A stretch of 57,366 bases of DNA from Croceibacterium_A sp044506565 (GCA_044506565.1 JBIQKN010000010.1:1-57366); one strand, 5' to 3'; positions 41,915 to 50,108 are shown, counted from the first letter of the stretch. Notes: generated by a model from the sequence alone, not told the origin. Program-made: numbers and translations.

Positions 41915-42456
41915 CTTTGCCCCTGTTCCTCTTTCCCTCCGAGGCTCCGTGCCAGCGATTCGAGCACCGCACGCAGCTCCGGGTCGCCGATGTCGCGCAA
42001 GCTGTCGCCGAGTTCCAGCGGGATCGGCTTGAGCGAGGGCCCCAAATTTCCGGCGCGCTCTTTGCGCGGCGGCGGCTGAACCTCGCCTTGCCGCATCTTG
42101 ACTCGAGCCACGGCCTGGTAGCCGAAGAACCGGTTCACCCGATCGATAATCTCGGGGATGACGTGCTGGATCAGCGGTGCGTGCGCCGGCAGCACCACCA
42201 GCTGGAGGATCCCGCCGCTCTTCTCGCCCGGTGGGAAGCGGATCGATTCGGGCATGCAGACGCGCGCATGGCGCTCGCCGACGATTTCGGGCCAGCGGGT
42301 GACCACGCTCGACTGGATGAAGCCGAAGCGGCGGAACGCCGCGCGGCCGATCTGCGGCACGAGCTCGGCGACCGGCTTCGCCGGGCCGCCGCGCGGGCGT
42401 TCGTAGGGCCGGGGCTTCTTCGGCTTGCCGTCGCGTTCCATCGTGCCCGCGGCCAT
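41911..42456 (-). CDS. DUF721/DciA-like protein
   Basis: 181 residues. The N-terminal part has the DciA/DUF721 helix and KH-like fold: PQIGRAAFRRFGFIQSSVVTRWPEIVGERHARVCMPESIRFP, then LQLVVLPAHAPLIQHVIPEIIDRVNRFFGYQAVARVKMRQG. DciA proteins assist loading of the replicative helicase DnaB. The C-terminal 60 residues are a poorly conserved tail. I chose the ATG at 42456; divergent from mutY with 14 bases between starts. Confidence 0.88.
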   Translation of the reverse strand: MAAGTMERDGKPKKPRPYERPRGGPAKPVAELVPQIGRAAFRRFGFIQSSVVTRWPEIVGERHARVCMPESIRFPPGEKSGGILQLVVLPAHAPLIQHVIPEIIDRVNRFFGYQAVARVKMRQGEVQPPPRKERAGNLGPSLKPIPLELGDSLRDIGDPELRAVLESLARSLGGKEEQGQR

Positions 42457-42470
42457 GCCATAGCCGGCCG

Positions 42471-43556
42471 ATGGATGACAGTGTCGCGGCCGTATTGTTC
42501 GACTGGTACGACCGGCAGGCGCGCACACTCCCCTGGCGAGTGCCGCCGGGCAGGGGGGCACCCGACCCCTACCGGGTGTGGCTGTCCGAAGTCATGCTGC
42601 AGCAGACCACGACCGCGCACGCGGCGCCCTATTTCGTCCGCTTCACCGAGCGCTGGCCGACGGTGGAGGCGCTTGCCGCCGCGCCCGAGGAGGCGATCAT
42701 GGCCGAGTGGGCCGGGCTCGGGTACTACTCGCGCGCACGCAATCTCGTTGCCTGCGCCCGGGCGGTGGCGGAGCGTGGCGGCTTTCCCGACACCGAGGCC
42801 GAGCTGCGCCGGCTCCCGGGGCTCGGCGCCTATACCGCGGCGGCGGTGGCGGCGATCGCCTTCGGCCGGCGCGCCGTGGTGATCGACGCCAACGTCGAGC
42901 GCGTCGTGGCCCGGCTGTTCGCGATCGACGAGCCGCTACCCGGAGCGCGCAAGGCTATCCGCAAGGCCGCAGAGGAGATTACCCCCGACGAGCGGCCGGG
43001 CGACTTCGCCCAAGCGATGATGGACCTCGGCGCAACGATCTGCACCGCGCGCAAGCCGAAGTGCCTGCTGTGTCCGCTGTCGTCGCGATGCGCGGCGAGA
43101 GGCCAGGGACGGCAGGCCGAGCTGCCGGTCAAGGCGCCGAAGAAGGTCAAGCCGATGCGCGAGGGCACCGCGTTCTGGATCGAGCGCGAGGGCAAGGTCT
43201 GGCTGGTCCGGCGCCCTGCGAAAGGGATGCTCGGCGGCATGCGCGCGCTGCCCGACGACGGCTGGAGCGCCCGTGCCGACGGTTCGGGCGACGCTCCCCT
43301 TCCCGGCGCGTGGCGCGCAGGCGGGGTCGTGCGGCATTCGTTCACTCACTTCGATCTCGAGCTGGGGCTGGCAATCTACGCGGGGGAGCGAGCCGTGAAG
43401 GTCGAGGGCGGCGACTGGTGGCCGGTAGCGGAAATCGGGGCGGCGGGGCTGCCGACGCTGTTTACGAAGGCGGCGCGGCTGGCGCTTGAGGGACGGGAGG
43501 GGCCCTCATCCAACTCCGATCAGGAACGGGAGGGGCCCTCATCCAACTCCGACTAG
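42471..43556 (+). CDS. mutY: A/G-specific adenine glycosylase MutY, with a repeat-encoded C-terminal tail
   Basis: 361-residue MutY that removes A opposite 8-oxoG. Present: LSEVMLQQTT (catalytic Glu), helix-hairpin-helix LPGLGAYTAAAVAAIAFG with VIDANVERV (catalytic Asp), the [4Fe-4S] CTARKPKCLLCPLSSRC, and a C-terminal NUDIX-like 8-oxoG recognition domain (VRHSFTHFDLELGL). The last 20 residues (REGPSSNSDQEREGPSSNSD) and TAG stop come from two tandem 33-bp units of a family A element, not from the normal gene end. Confidence 0.95.
   Translation: MDDSVAAVLFDWYDRQARTLPWRVPPGRGAPDPYRVWLSEVMLQQTTTAHAAPYFVRFTERWPTVEALAAAPEEAIMAEWAGLGYYSRARNLVACARAVAERGGFPDTEAELRRLPGLGAYTAAAVAAIAFGRRAVVIDANVERVVARLFAIDEPLPGARKAIRKAAEEITPDERPGDFAQAMMDLGATICTARKPKCLLCPLSSRCAARGQGRQAELPVKAPKKVKPMREGTAFWIEREGKVWLVRRPAKGMLGGMRALPDDGWSARADGSGDAPLPGAWRAGGVVRHSFTHFDLELGLAIYAGERAVKVEGGDWWPVAEIGAAGLPTLFTKAARLALEGREGPSSNSDQEREGPSSNSD
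43494..43552 (+). repeat. Tandem duplication of the family A left arm within mutY
   Basis: Two identical 26-base copies (43494-43519 and 43527-43552), period 33 bases, core GGGAGGGGCCCTCATCCAA. The period keeps frame, so MutY gains EGPSSNSD twice. Confidence 0.9.
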
Positions 43557-43694
43557 GGCCTGCTTTGCAGTCCCAAGTCTCCGTATCCTTCTCCCGCCAG
43601 CGGGAGAAGGATTGAGTGGCTCCTTCTCCCGTTTACGGGAGAAGGATAGCGCAGCTTGGCGCCGTAAGGCGCCAAGCGCAGCTTGGATGAGGGC
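43535..43694 (+). repeat. Family A structured 3'-end element, copy 2
   Basis: Closing arms GCCCTCATCCAA (43535-43546) and TTGGATGAGGGC (43683-43694) enclose three hairpins: ATCCTTCTCCCG-CCAG-CGGGAGAAGGAT (43585-43612), TCCTTCTCCCG-TTTA-CGGGAGAAGGA (43621-43646), and CTTGGCGCC-GTAA-GGCGCCAAG (43655-43676) flanked by AGCGCAGCTT. It starts within mutY and covers most of the gap to 43717. Confidence 0.9.
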
Positions 43695-43716
43695 TCTCGC
43701 CTCAATTCGACGCGCG

Positions 43717-43938
43717 TCAGAAGATCCCCCCGCCCAGCATCAGGCGGACGCAGGCGATCACGAACACGACCAGGCAGAAGTTGCGTCCGCCGTTCGAGCG
43801 CGACAGCGCGCCGAGGACGATGCCGACCACGATCAGCGGCAGCGCCAGCCAGTTGCCCCAGCCGAGCAGCGGGATCTGCGAGGGAATCACGATCACCAGC
43901 GAAAGCAGGCCGACCAGGATCGAGAGCACGTTGAGCAT
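43717..43938 (-). CDS. Small two-to-three-helix membrane protein
   Basis: 73 residues from the ATG at 43938 (78 from the in-frame ATG at 43953). Hydrophobic segments MLNVLSILVGLLSLVIVI, WLALPLIVVGIVLGAL and FCLVVFVIACVRLML suggest three short helices. No family recognised. A 22-bp palindrome lies directly upstream of the preferred start, over the alternative one. Divergent from the serine hydrolase gene. Confidence 0.7.
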   Translation of the reverse strand: MLNVLSILVGLLSLVIVIPSQIPLLGWGNWLALPLIVVGIVLGALSRSNGGRNFCLVVFVIACVRLMLGGGIF

Positions 43939-43960
43939 GTGTCTTATATGCATAGGACAC
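43939..43960. promoter_or_regulatory. 22-bp imperfect palindrome at the small membrane gene start
   Basis: GTGTCTTAT-ATGC-ATAGGACAC, 9-bp arms with one mismatch, in the 91-base gap between the small membrane gene and the serine hydrolase. AT-rich relative to its surroundings. Probable operator; no adjacent regulator gene is visible. Confidence 0.55.
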
Positions 43961-44044
43961 TTGGCCGTTGCAACCCCCTGGGCTTCTCTCGCTGCCGGAA
44001 CACGATAAGCTGGGGTTCACGCCCGCCCCTGGAGAGGGACCCGA

Positions 44045-45340
44045 ATGGACCAGATGCAGCTCACCCGCCGCCAGTGGCTCGGCGGTGTCGCGGCGCTCGG
44101 CGCCGGTGCGGCGTTGCCCACCGTCCCGCTTCGCGCGCAGCCGGCAGGCGAATGGGCGAATGTGACGCGGCTGGTCCAAGGGTACGTCGAGAGCCGCAAG
44201 GTCTCCGGCATGGTCGTGACGCTCGGATTCGGCGACGGGCCGCTGACGGCGATTCATGCGGGAGTCGACAGCTTCACCGCGCCGCGTCGTTCAGGCCTCG
44301 ACAGCATCTACCGCATCTACTCGATGACCAAGCCGATCACCGGCATGGCTGCGATTTCGCTGATCGACGAAGGCAGGCTCGGGCTCGACCAGCCACTCCA
44401 GGAGATCCTGCCAGCCTTCCGCAACATGAGGGTGCAGAAGGTCTACGACGGGCCGATCACGCCCGACAACCTCGAGCCTGCGGAGCGGCCGATCACGATC
44501 CGCCAGCTGCTGACCCATACCTCGGGGCTCGGTTACGGCATCGTCCAGTCCGGCCCGATTGCCGAGGCGTTCCGCGAGCGCGGCGTGGTGCCGGGGCTGG
44601 TCACGCGGCTGCAGGCGTTGCCGGTGTTCCGCGGCAATGCCGTACAGGGGCTCGACGTCTTCGCCGATCGCGTCGCCGAGCTGCCGCTGGTCTACCAGCC
44701 CGGCACGAAGTGGAGCTATTCGATTGCGTTCGAGATTCTCGGCCGGGTGATCGAGGTCGTTTCGGGCCAACCGTTCGACCGTTTCCTGCAGGAGCGGTTC
44801 TTCGACCCGCTCGGCATGAGCGACACGCACTTCCAGGTCCCGCGCGACAAGGCCGAGCGGATGACCACCAGCTACTTCCTCTACAACGGTACGCTGCTGC
44901 CGATCGATCTCGGGACCGACTCGATCTACTTCGACCCGCCGCCGCTGCCCTTCGGCGGCTCGGGTCTTGCCTCTACGCCGCAGGACTACGACCGCTTCCT
45001 CTCGATGATTCTCAATTACGGCGTGTTCGAGGGCGGCCGCGTGATGAGCGAGAGTGCGGTGCGGCTCGGCACATCGAACTTGATGCCCGACACGGTCGAA
45101 CCTGCGAACGCCCACGAGGGCGGCGCCTGGGACTATGGCGCCGGCGGCCGCGTCGGCAAGGGCGAAGAGGCGGGCGCCTACGGTTGGGCCGGTGCAGCAG
45201 GCACGATCGGCTTCATCCATCGCGGGCTCGGTCTTCGCGCCGGGCTCTACACCCAGTACATGCCGTCGATGGCCTACCCGCTGATCGACGAATTCCCGGC
45301 CGCGATCCGCGCTGACCTCGCCGCCGTGGGCCGCGCGTGA
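44045..45340 (+). CDS. Serine hydrolase of the beta-lactamase class C/PBP family, Tat-type signal
   Basis: 431 residues. A twin-arginine-like signal (TRRQWLGGVAALGAGAA) leads to a beta-lactamase-family domain: the SxxK nucleophile motif in YRIYSMTKPITG, the Tyr motif in GTKWSYSIAFEILG, and WAGAAGTIGFIH near the end. HTSGLGYG is typical. Likely a periplasmic esterase or D-amino-peptidase rather than a proven beta-lactamase. Its stop overlaps the nudC GTG. Confidence 0.9.
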   Translation: MDQMQLTRRQWLGGVAALGAGAALPTVPLRAQPAGEWANVTRLVQGYVESRKVSGMVVTLGFGDGPLTAIHAGVDSFTAPRRSGLDSIYRIYSMTKPITGMAAISLIDEGRLGLDQPLQEILPAFRNMRVQKVYDGPITPDNLEPAERPITIRQLLTHTSGLGYGIVQSGPIAEAFRERGVVPGLVTRLQALPVFRGNAVQGLDVFADRVAELPLVYQPGTKWSYSIAFEILGRVIEVVSGQPFDRFLQERFFDPLGMSDTHFQVPRDKAERMTTSYFLYNGTLLPIDLGTDSIYFDPPPLPFGGSGLASTPQDYDRFLSMILNYGVFEGGRVMSESAVRLGTSNLMPDTVEPANAHEGGAWDYGAGGRVGKGEEAGAYGWAGAAGTIGFIHRGLGLRAGLYTQYMPSMAYPLIDEFPAAIRADLAAVGRA

Positions 45341-46209
45341 AGCCGATCGCCTTTACCGGGCAGCCGCTCGACCGCGCCGACCCGATCCGCACCGACCCCG
45401 CGCGGCTCGCCGGGCTGATCGCTGGCGGGGCCCTGCTGCTGCGGCTCGACGGGCTGCTGCCCCAGCTCGACGATGACGGCGGGCTCATCTTCAGCCCGGT
45501 CACCGAGGCGCCCGCGTCCGCCGAATTCGTGTTTCTCGGATTGCGCGGGGGGCAGGCGCTGTTCGCGGCGGTCCCGGGCGAAGGCGATCCCGATCCTGCC
45601 TACGCCCACCGCCGAACCTGGGGCGTGCTGATGCGCCTGCCGGCGGAAGACCTGGCACTTTACGGTGCCGCGCGCAGCGTGCTCGACTGGCACGCGCGGC
45701 ACCGGTTCTGCTCGCGCTGCGGGCAGCCGACAGCGCTTGCCAAGGGCGGCTGGCAGCGCGACTGCACCGCTTGCGGGGCGCAGCACTTTCCGCGCGTCGA
45801 CCCGGTGGCGATCATGCTCGTCGAGTGCGAGGGCCAGGTTCTCCTCGGGCGCCAGTCGCGGTTTCCGCCGAACAGCTTCTCGGCGCTCGCCGGCTTCGTC
45901 GAGCCGGGCGAGACGATCGAGGAGGCCGTCGAGCGCGAGGTGTTCGAGGAGGCCGGCGTGCGTGTGCGCGACGTAAGGTACATCGCCAGCCAGCCGTGGC
46001 CGTTCCCCTCGCAGTTGATGATCGGCTGCATCGGCTACGCCGACAGCCTTGAACTGGCGATCGACCGCTCCGAAATCGAGGAAGCGCGCTGGTTCACGCG
46101 CGCCGATGTCGCCGAGGCACTGGCGAAGGGGGCGGAGAGCGCGAGCTTCATCCCCCCGCCGAGGCAGGCGATCGCGCACCACCTGCTGCAGTGGTGGATG
46201 GAGAACTGA
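45337..46209 (+). CDS. nudC: NAD(+) diphosphatase / NADH pyrophosphatase NudC
   Basis: 290 residues. A zinc ribbon (FCSRCGQP ... CTACGAQHFPR) precedes the Nudix box GFVEPGETIEEAVEREVFEEAGV and the NudC-specific SQPWPFPSQLMIG, where the SQPWPFPxS array marks NADH specificity. It hydrolyses NAD(H) and may remove NAD caps from RNA. GTG start overlapping the preceding stop; the following gene begins 3 bases after its stop. Confidence 0.96.
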   Translation: MKPIAFTGQPLDRADPIRTDPARLAGLIAGGALLLRLDGLLPQLDDDGGLIFSPVTEAPASAEFVFLGLRGGQALFAAVPGEGDPDPAYAHRRTWGVLMRLPAEDLALYGAARSVLDWHARHRFCSRCGQPTALAKGGWQRDCTACGAQHFPRVDPVAIMLVECEGQVLLGRQSRFPPNSFSALAGFVEPGETIEEAVEREVFEEAGVRVRDVRYIASQPWPFPSQLMIGCIGYADSLELAIDRSEIEEARWFTRADVAEALAKGAESASFIPPPRQAIAHHLLQWWMEN

Positions 46210-46211
46210 GC

Positions 46212-46901
46212 ATGGCCGAGGCTGCCCCGAAGATCGCCGTCGATATCTGGTCCGACGTGATGTGCCCGTGGTGCGCGGTCGGCTGGACCGCGTTCGCCAA
46301 GGCGAGGGAGCAGCTTGCCGGCGAGCTCGAGGTCGACGTCCGCTGGATGCCGTTCGAGCTCAATCCCGACTTGCCGGCCGAAGGTAAGGACCAGGCGAAA
46401 CACCTCGCCGAAGTCTACGGTCGTTCGCCCGAGGAAGTCGCCGCGATGCGTTCGCAGATGCAGGCGACCGCGGCGCGCGTCGGTTTCCCCATGGAATGGA
46501 TCGGCGAGGGGGCCGAGCCGGCCGCGATGATGTGGAACACCTTCGAGGCGCACAAGCTGCTGCGCTGGGCGCTCGCCGACCAGGGACCCGGGGCGCAGAC
46601 CCGGCTGAAGGTCGCGCTGCTCAGGGCACACTTCCAGCAGCGCCGCAACGTTTCCGACCGCGAGGTCCTGCTCGACATTGCCGAGGCGGAAGGGTTCGAG
46701 CGTGCAAAAGCCGCGGAGGCGCTTGCCGACGAGGCTCTCGCCGCGGCCGTGCGGATCGAGGAGCAGCGCGGGCGGCAGGCCGGGATCAACTCGGTCCCGA
46801 GTTTCGTTGTCGAAGGCAAATACCTGATCCAGGGCGCGCGCGAGCCCGAGGACTACGCGAACATGCTGCGGCAGGTCGCGGGGCTGGTGCAGAACGCCTG
46901 A
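46212..46901 (+). CDS. FrnE-like DsbA-family oxidoreductase
   Basis: 229-residue cytoplasmic (no signal) DsbA-fold protein of the FrnE/2-hydroxychromene group: DIWSDVMCPWCAVGWTAF carries the CPWC redox site; MMWNTFEAHKLLRWA and INSVPSFVVEGKYLIQGA (cis-Pro loop) are typical. Third DsbA-family protein of the window but not closely related to the pair at 40373-41914. Last gene of a tight hydrolase-nudC-frnE operon, closed by a family A element. Confidence 0.93.
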   Translation: MAEAAPKIAVDIWSDVMCPWCAVGWTAFAKAREQLAGELEVDVRWMPFELNPDLPAEGKDQAKHLAEVYGRSPEEVAAMRSQMQATAARVGFPMEWIGEGAEPAAMMWNTFEAHKLLRWALADQGPGAQTRLKVALLRAHFQQRRNVSDREVLLDIAEAEGFERAKAAEALADEALAAAVRIEEQRGRQAGINSVPSFVVEGKYLIQGAREPEDYANMLRQVAGLVQNA

Positions 46902-46915
46902 AGGGGGAAGAGGCT

Positions 46916-47065
46916 CCTCATCCAACTCCGACGAGGGCCTGCTTCGCCGACCCAAGTCTGCGGGAGAAGGGGCCTGGCCGCGAGCGCTGCGCCCTTCTTC
47001 TCCCACTGGTGGGAGAAGGATAGCGCAGCTTGCTCGCGAAGCGAGCTAGCGCAGCTTGGATGAGG
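46916..47065 (+). repeat. Family A structured 3'-end element, copy 3
   Basis: Closing arms CCTCATCCAA (46916-46925) and TTGGATGAGG (47056-47065); inner hairpins TTCTCCCA-CTGG-TGGGAGAA (46998-47017) and GCTCGC-GAA-GCGAGC (47032-47046), the latter flanked by AGCGCAGCTT direct repeats. It begins 14 bases after the frnE-like stop and fills the gap before the convergent DUF1489 gene. Confidence 0.88.
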
Positions 47066-47076
47066 GCTCCCGCCCT

Positions 47077-47472
47077 CTACGCCAGCCCGAGCTTGCTCAA
47101 CTCGCGCACCAGCCGCCCCGGCAAGACGTCGCCCGCGGTCTTGCCGTCGTCGAGGTCGGGCGGGCAGTCGGCCTCGTCGAGATACCGCCACCCCTGGTGC
47201 GCGCGACGCGCGCGTGGGTGCACCAGGATCAGGCGGTTCTCCAGCACGATCCACCAGCGTCCGTCGTCGCGCTGCTCGAAGCCGCGGATGGGGCTGCGGC
47301 CTATCAGCGCGTGCTGGTGGATCCAGTAGAGCGAGCCGCCGACCATCTCCACGTGGCGCTTGGGCAGGTAGCGGGTAGTCAACCGCTTCTCGGGCGCGTC
47401 TCCGGCGAACCAGTCGAGGATCTCGTCGAGATTCTTCGCCTCGTAGGCGACCTTGGTCATGCTCAGCGGCAT
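47077..47472 (-). CDS. DUF1489 family protein
   Basis: 131 residues of the DUF1489 family, mainly alphaproteobacterial. Features: LYWIHQHALIGRSPIRGFE, GRWWIVLENRLILVHPRARRAHQGWRYL. RVxTRYxPKR-like TTRYLPKRHVEMVGGSLYWI is typical. Function unknown. Lies 24 bases downstream of mgtE on the same strand, a frequent pairing. Confidence 0.85.
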   Translation of the reverse strand: MPLSMTKVAYEAKNLDEILDWFAGDAPEKRLTTRYLPKRHVEMVGGSLYWIHQHALIGRSPIRGFEQRDDGRWWIVLENRLILVHPRARRAHQGWRYLDEADCPPDLDDGKTAGDVLPGRLVRELSKLGLA

Positions 47473-47496
47473 GGCGCCCAGATAGGATGCGCGCGC

Positions 47497-48933
47497 CTAG
47501 CCGACCAGCCCGCTCGCGACCGCGAGACCGAGGAACGCGAGGAAGCCCATCGAATCGGTCACGGTGGTGACGAACACGCTCGAGGCTACCGCCGGGTCCT
47601 GGTCCATCCGGTCGAGTGCGACGGGGATCGCCACCCCCGCGAAACCTGCGGTGGCGATGTTGATCACCATCGCCGCGGCGATCACCAGGCCGAGCTGGGT
47701 GGCGACTGCTCCGCCGAGCCAGATCGAGAACACCGCCGCCGTCGCGGTGCCGAGCAGAAGCGCGATCGTCGTCCCGTTGAGCAGCGCGACGCGGAATTCG
47801 CGCCACAGGATGCGGCGCGTGTTCGACCGGGTGAGCTGGTTGGTGGCGATCGCGCGCACCGTGACGGCCATCGTCTGGGTGCCGGCGCTGCCCCCGATGC
47901 TGGCGACGACGGGAGCCATCGCCGCGAGCGCGACGAGCTGCTCGATCGCCCCGCCGAACAGCCAGATGATCGAGGCGCTGATCGAGGCGGTGACGAGGTT
48001 GGCGGCCAGCCATCGCACGCGCGCCGAGTACGATTCGCGAATCGGCTCGTTGATGTCGCCTTCGCCCGCGCCGGACAGCAGCAGCGTGTCCTCGCCGGCC
48101 TCTTCCTGGATGATGTGGACCACGTCGTCGACGGTGATCTGGCCGACCAGCCTGCCGGCCTCGTCGACGACCGCGGCGCTGATCAGCGCGTACTTCTGGA
48201 ACCGCAGGGCGACCTCTTCCTGGTCCATCGTCACCGGGATCAGCGTCTGGTCGCGCTTCATCACATCGGTCAGCGCGACGTGCCGTGGGGTGCGCAGGAT
48301 CCAGCTCAGCTGGCAGGTGCCGACCGGCTTCATCGCCGGGTCGACGATGAACACTTCCCAGAACTCGGTGGTCAGGTCCTCGTTCTCGCGCAGGTAGTCG
48401 ATCAGGTCGCCGACGGTCAGGTGCTCGGGAACCGCGACCAGCTCGCGCTGCATCAGGCGGCCGGCGGTCTCCTCGGGATAGGACAGCGCCGACTCGATCG
48501 CCGCGCGGTCCTCGGGCTCCATCTCCGCAAGGACCGCCGCCTGGTCCTCCGGCTCGAGGTCCTCGATCAGGCTGACCGCGTCGTCGGTGTCGAGCTGTTC
48601 GGCGATCTCCGCCACCGCTTCGGGCGGCAGCGCCTCCATCATGTCTTCGCGGACGTGGTCATTGAGTTCGGCGACGACCTCGTGGGTCATCAGGTCGGTG
48701 ATCGCCGCGGCGAGCCGCGGGCGTTGCTCGCGGTCGAGCAGCTCGAACAGGTCGGCGATGTCGGCCGGGTGCAGCGGCTCGACCAGCTCGTAGGCGCGCG
48801 CCTCATCGCCCTGGTCGAGCGCTTCGACGACCGAGTCGACGAACCGGGGCTTGAGCCGGTTGTCCTCGTCGAGCTCGTCCTCGTCGTCCTGCGACGCGGG
48901 AGTCTCCAGCTCGGTGAGGTCCTGCTCGGTCAT
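47497..48933 (-). CDS. mgtE: Magnesium transporter MgtE
   Basis: 478 residues from the ATG at 48933. Order: an acidic N domain of MgtE type (superhelical, rich in LEPEDQAAVLAEMEPEDRAAI repeats), a CBS pair (VGTCQLSWIL..., PVTMDQEEVALRFQKYALISAAVVDEAGRLVGQITVDDVVHII), and five C-terminal membrane helices with GGSAGTQTMAVTVRAIA and PVALDRMDQDPAVASSVFVTTVTD. The cytosolic domains sense Mg2+ and gate the channel. Confidence 0.96.
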   Translation of the reverse strand: MTEQDLTELETPASQDDEDELDEDNRLKPRFVDSVVEALDQGDEARAYELVEPLHPADIADLFELLDREQRPRLAAAITDLMTHEVVAELNDHVREDMMEALPPEAVAEIAEQLDTDDAVSLIEDLEPEDQAAVLAEMEPEDRAAIESALSYPEETAGRLMQRELVAVPEHLTVGDLIDYLRENEDLTTEFWEVFIVDPAMKPVGTCQLSWILRTPRHVALTDVMKRDQTLIPVTMDQEEVALRFQKYALISAAVVDEAGRLVGQITVDDVVHIIQEEAGEDTLLLSGAGEGDINEPIRESYSARVRWLAANLVTASISASIIWLFGGAIEQLVALAAMAPVVASIGGSAGTQTMAVTVRAIATNQLTRSNTRRILWREFRVALLNGTTIALLLGTATAAVFSIWLGGAVATQLGLVIAAAMVINIATAGFAGVAIPVALDRMDQDPAVASSVFVTTVTDSMGFLAFLGLAVASGLVG

Positions 48934-49029
48934 CGCGGGCGGGTCTATGCCGCTCGGGCGCAAAAGCAACCCGGCGGGTGACATCGCCGTGGAGGGCTCC
49001 TATGCGGCCTTATCCGCAGGAGACAGACG

Positions 49030-49494
49030 ATGGCCGACGACAAGCTCACCCTGACCCTCGACACCGGCAACGGGGAGGGCGGCGACGTGGTCATCAAGCT
49101 GCGGCCCGACCTCGCTCCTGGTCACGTCGAGCGCATTACCGCGCTGGCCAAAGAGGGCTTCTACGACGGCGTCGTGTTCCACCGCGTGATTCCGGGCTTC
49201 ATGGCCCAGGGCGGCGATCCGACGGGCACCGGCATGGGCGGTAGCGACAAGCCCGACCTCAAGGCCGAGTTCAACGAGGCTCCCCACGTCCGTGGCACCT
49301 GCTCGATGGCGCGCACCCAGGTCCCCGACAGCGCCAACAGCCAGTTCTTTATCTGCTTCGACGACGCGCGCTTCCTCGACCGGCAATACACCGTCTGGGG
49401 CCAGGTCGAGAGCGGCATGGAGCACGTCGACGCCCTGCCCAAGGGCGAGCCGCCGCGCGAACCGGGCAAGATCGTCAAGGCGACGGTGGGCTGA
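49030..49494 (+). CDS. Peptidyl-prolyl isomerase, cyclophilin type
   Basis: 154-residue cytoplasmic cyclophilin (no signal). FYDGVVFHRVIPGFMAQGGDPTGTGMGG carries the catalytic Arg (FHRVIPGFM), followed by SMARTQVPDSANSQFFICFDDARFLDRQYTVWGQV. The CAGGAG site seven bases before the ATG supports the start. Convergent with the membrane gene at 49509; a small hairpin (TCCCCT-TCA-GGGGA) lies between them. Confidence 0.95.
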   Translation: MADDKLTLTLDTGNGEGGDVVIKLRPDLAPGHVERITALAKEGFYDGVVFHRVIPGFMAQGGDPTGTGMGGSDKPDLKAEFNEAPHVRGTCSMARTQVPDSANSQFFICFDDARFLDRQYTVWGQVESGMEHVDALPKGEPPREPGKIVKATVG

Positions 49495-49508
49495 GAGCCC
49501 GTTCCCCT

Positions 49509-50108
49509 TCAGGGGAGCGGCTCGGGAGAGCGGGAGTCGCGGCGCTGGTTTCCGACGCGAACGCCGAGCGCAGCGCCGAGGGACCAGAGGGTAAAGGTTG
49601 CGGCGACCGAAATCGCGGGATGGACACCGTACTGGGCCAGGTTGGGCGCCCACAGTCCGAAGCTGCTGCCCCACGCGAAGTGCATGAACGCCGACGGGCC
49701 AGCCTGATATAGGGCAAAGCCCAGCAATCCGGTGATCACAGGACGCCGCCAAGGTCTGGCAAGGCCCAGCAGCACAGCGCCCAGAAAGGGGAGCGGAAGG
49801 AGAACCGGTCCCAGCAGGTGCGGCGATATTCCGGTCGCACTGAAAGTGCTCTGCGCGATCGCTGTAACCGGCACGACGGCAGCAGCCGTAGAAGCCGGAA
49901 TTACGGCAAACAGCGCGAGGGTGGGCCATTCGCGCGCCCACCTGTCCTTCACGGCGGCGACCAGGCTGCCGAGCACCCAGTCGAGCCTGCGCGAGGTCAG
50001 GTGATCGAGCTCGGCTTCCATCGCATCCAGCCACGCGCGACGCTCGGGACCGGCCACGAATCGGGCAAGCCGGATCACGACCTGCTCCGTCAAGCTCGCG
50101 CGATTCAT
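49509..50108 (-). CDS. Membrane protein coupled to a PadR regulator
   Basis: 199 residues. An N-terminal helical cytoplasmic part (RRAWLDAMEAELDHLTSRRLDWVLGSLVAAVKDR) precedes four or so membrane helices (LALFAVIPASTAAAVVP, PVLLPLPFLGAVLLG, PVITGLLGFALYQAG, ISVAATFTLWSLGAALG). Proteins of this shape coupled to PadR regulators are common in Gram-negative genomes but have no fixed function. It overlaps the padR stop by four bases. Confidence 0.8.
   Translation of the reverse strand: MNRASLTEQVVIRLARFVAGPERRAWLDAMEAELDHLTSRRLDWVLGSLVAAVKDRWAREWPTLALFAVIPASTAAAVVPVTAIAQSTFSATGISPHLLGPVLLPLPFLGAVLLGLARPWRRPVITGLLGFALYQAGPSAFMHFAWGSSFGLWAPNLAQYGVHPAISVAATFTLWSLGAALGVRVGNQRRDSRSPEPLP

Noticed and set aside
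44045..45340. Calling the serine hydrolase an AmpC beta-lactamase
   Set aside because: It has SxxK and Tyr-Ser motifs but no clear class C KTG, and many esterases share this fold; resistance cannot be inferred.
16310..47065. Family A repeats as a CRISPR array or attachment sites
   Set aside because: They are separate single copies tens of kilobases apart, with no regular spacers or adjacent cas or integrase gene; co-varying arms fit structured repeats.
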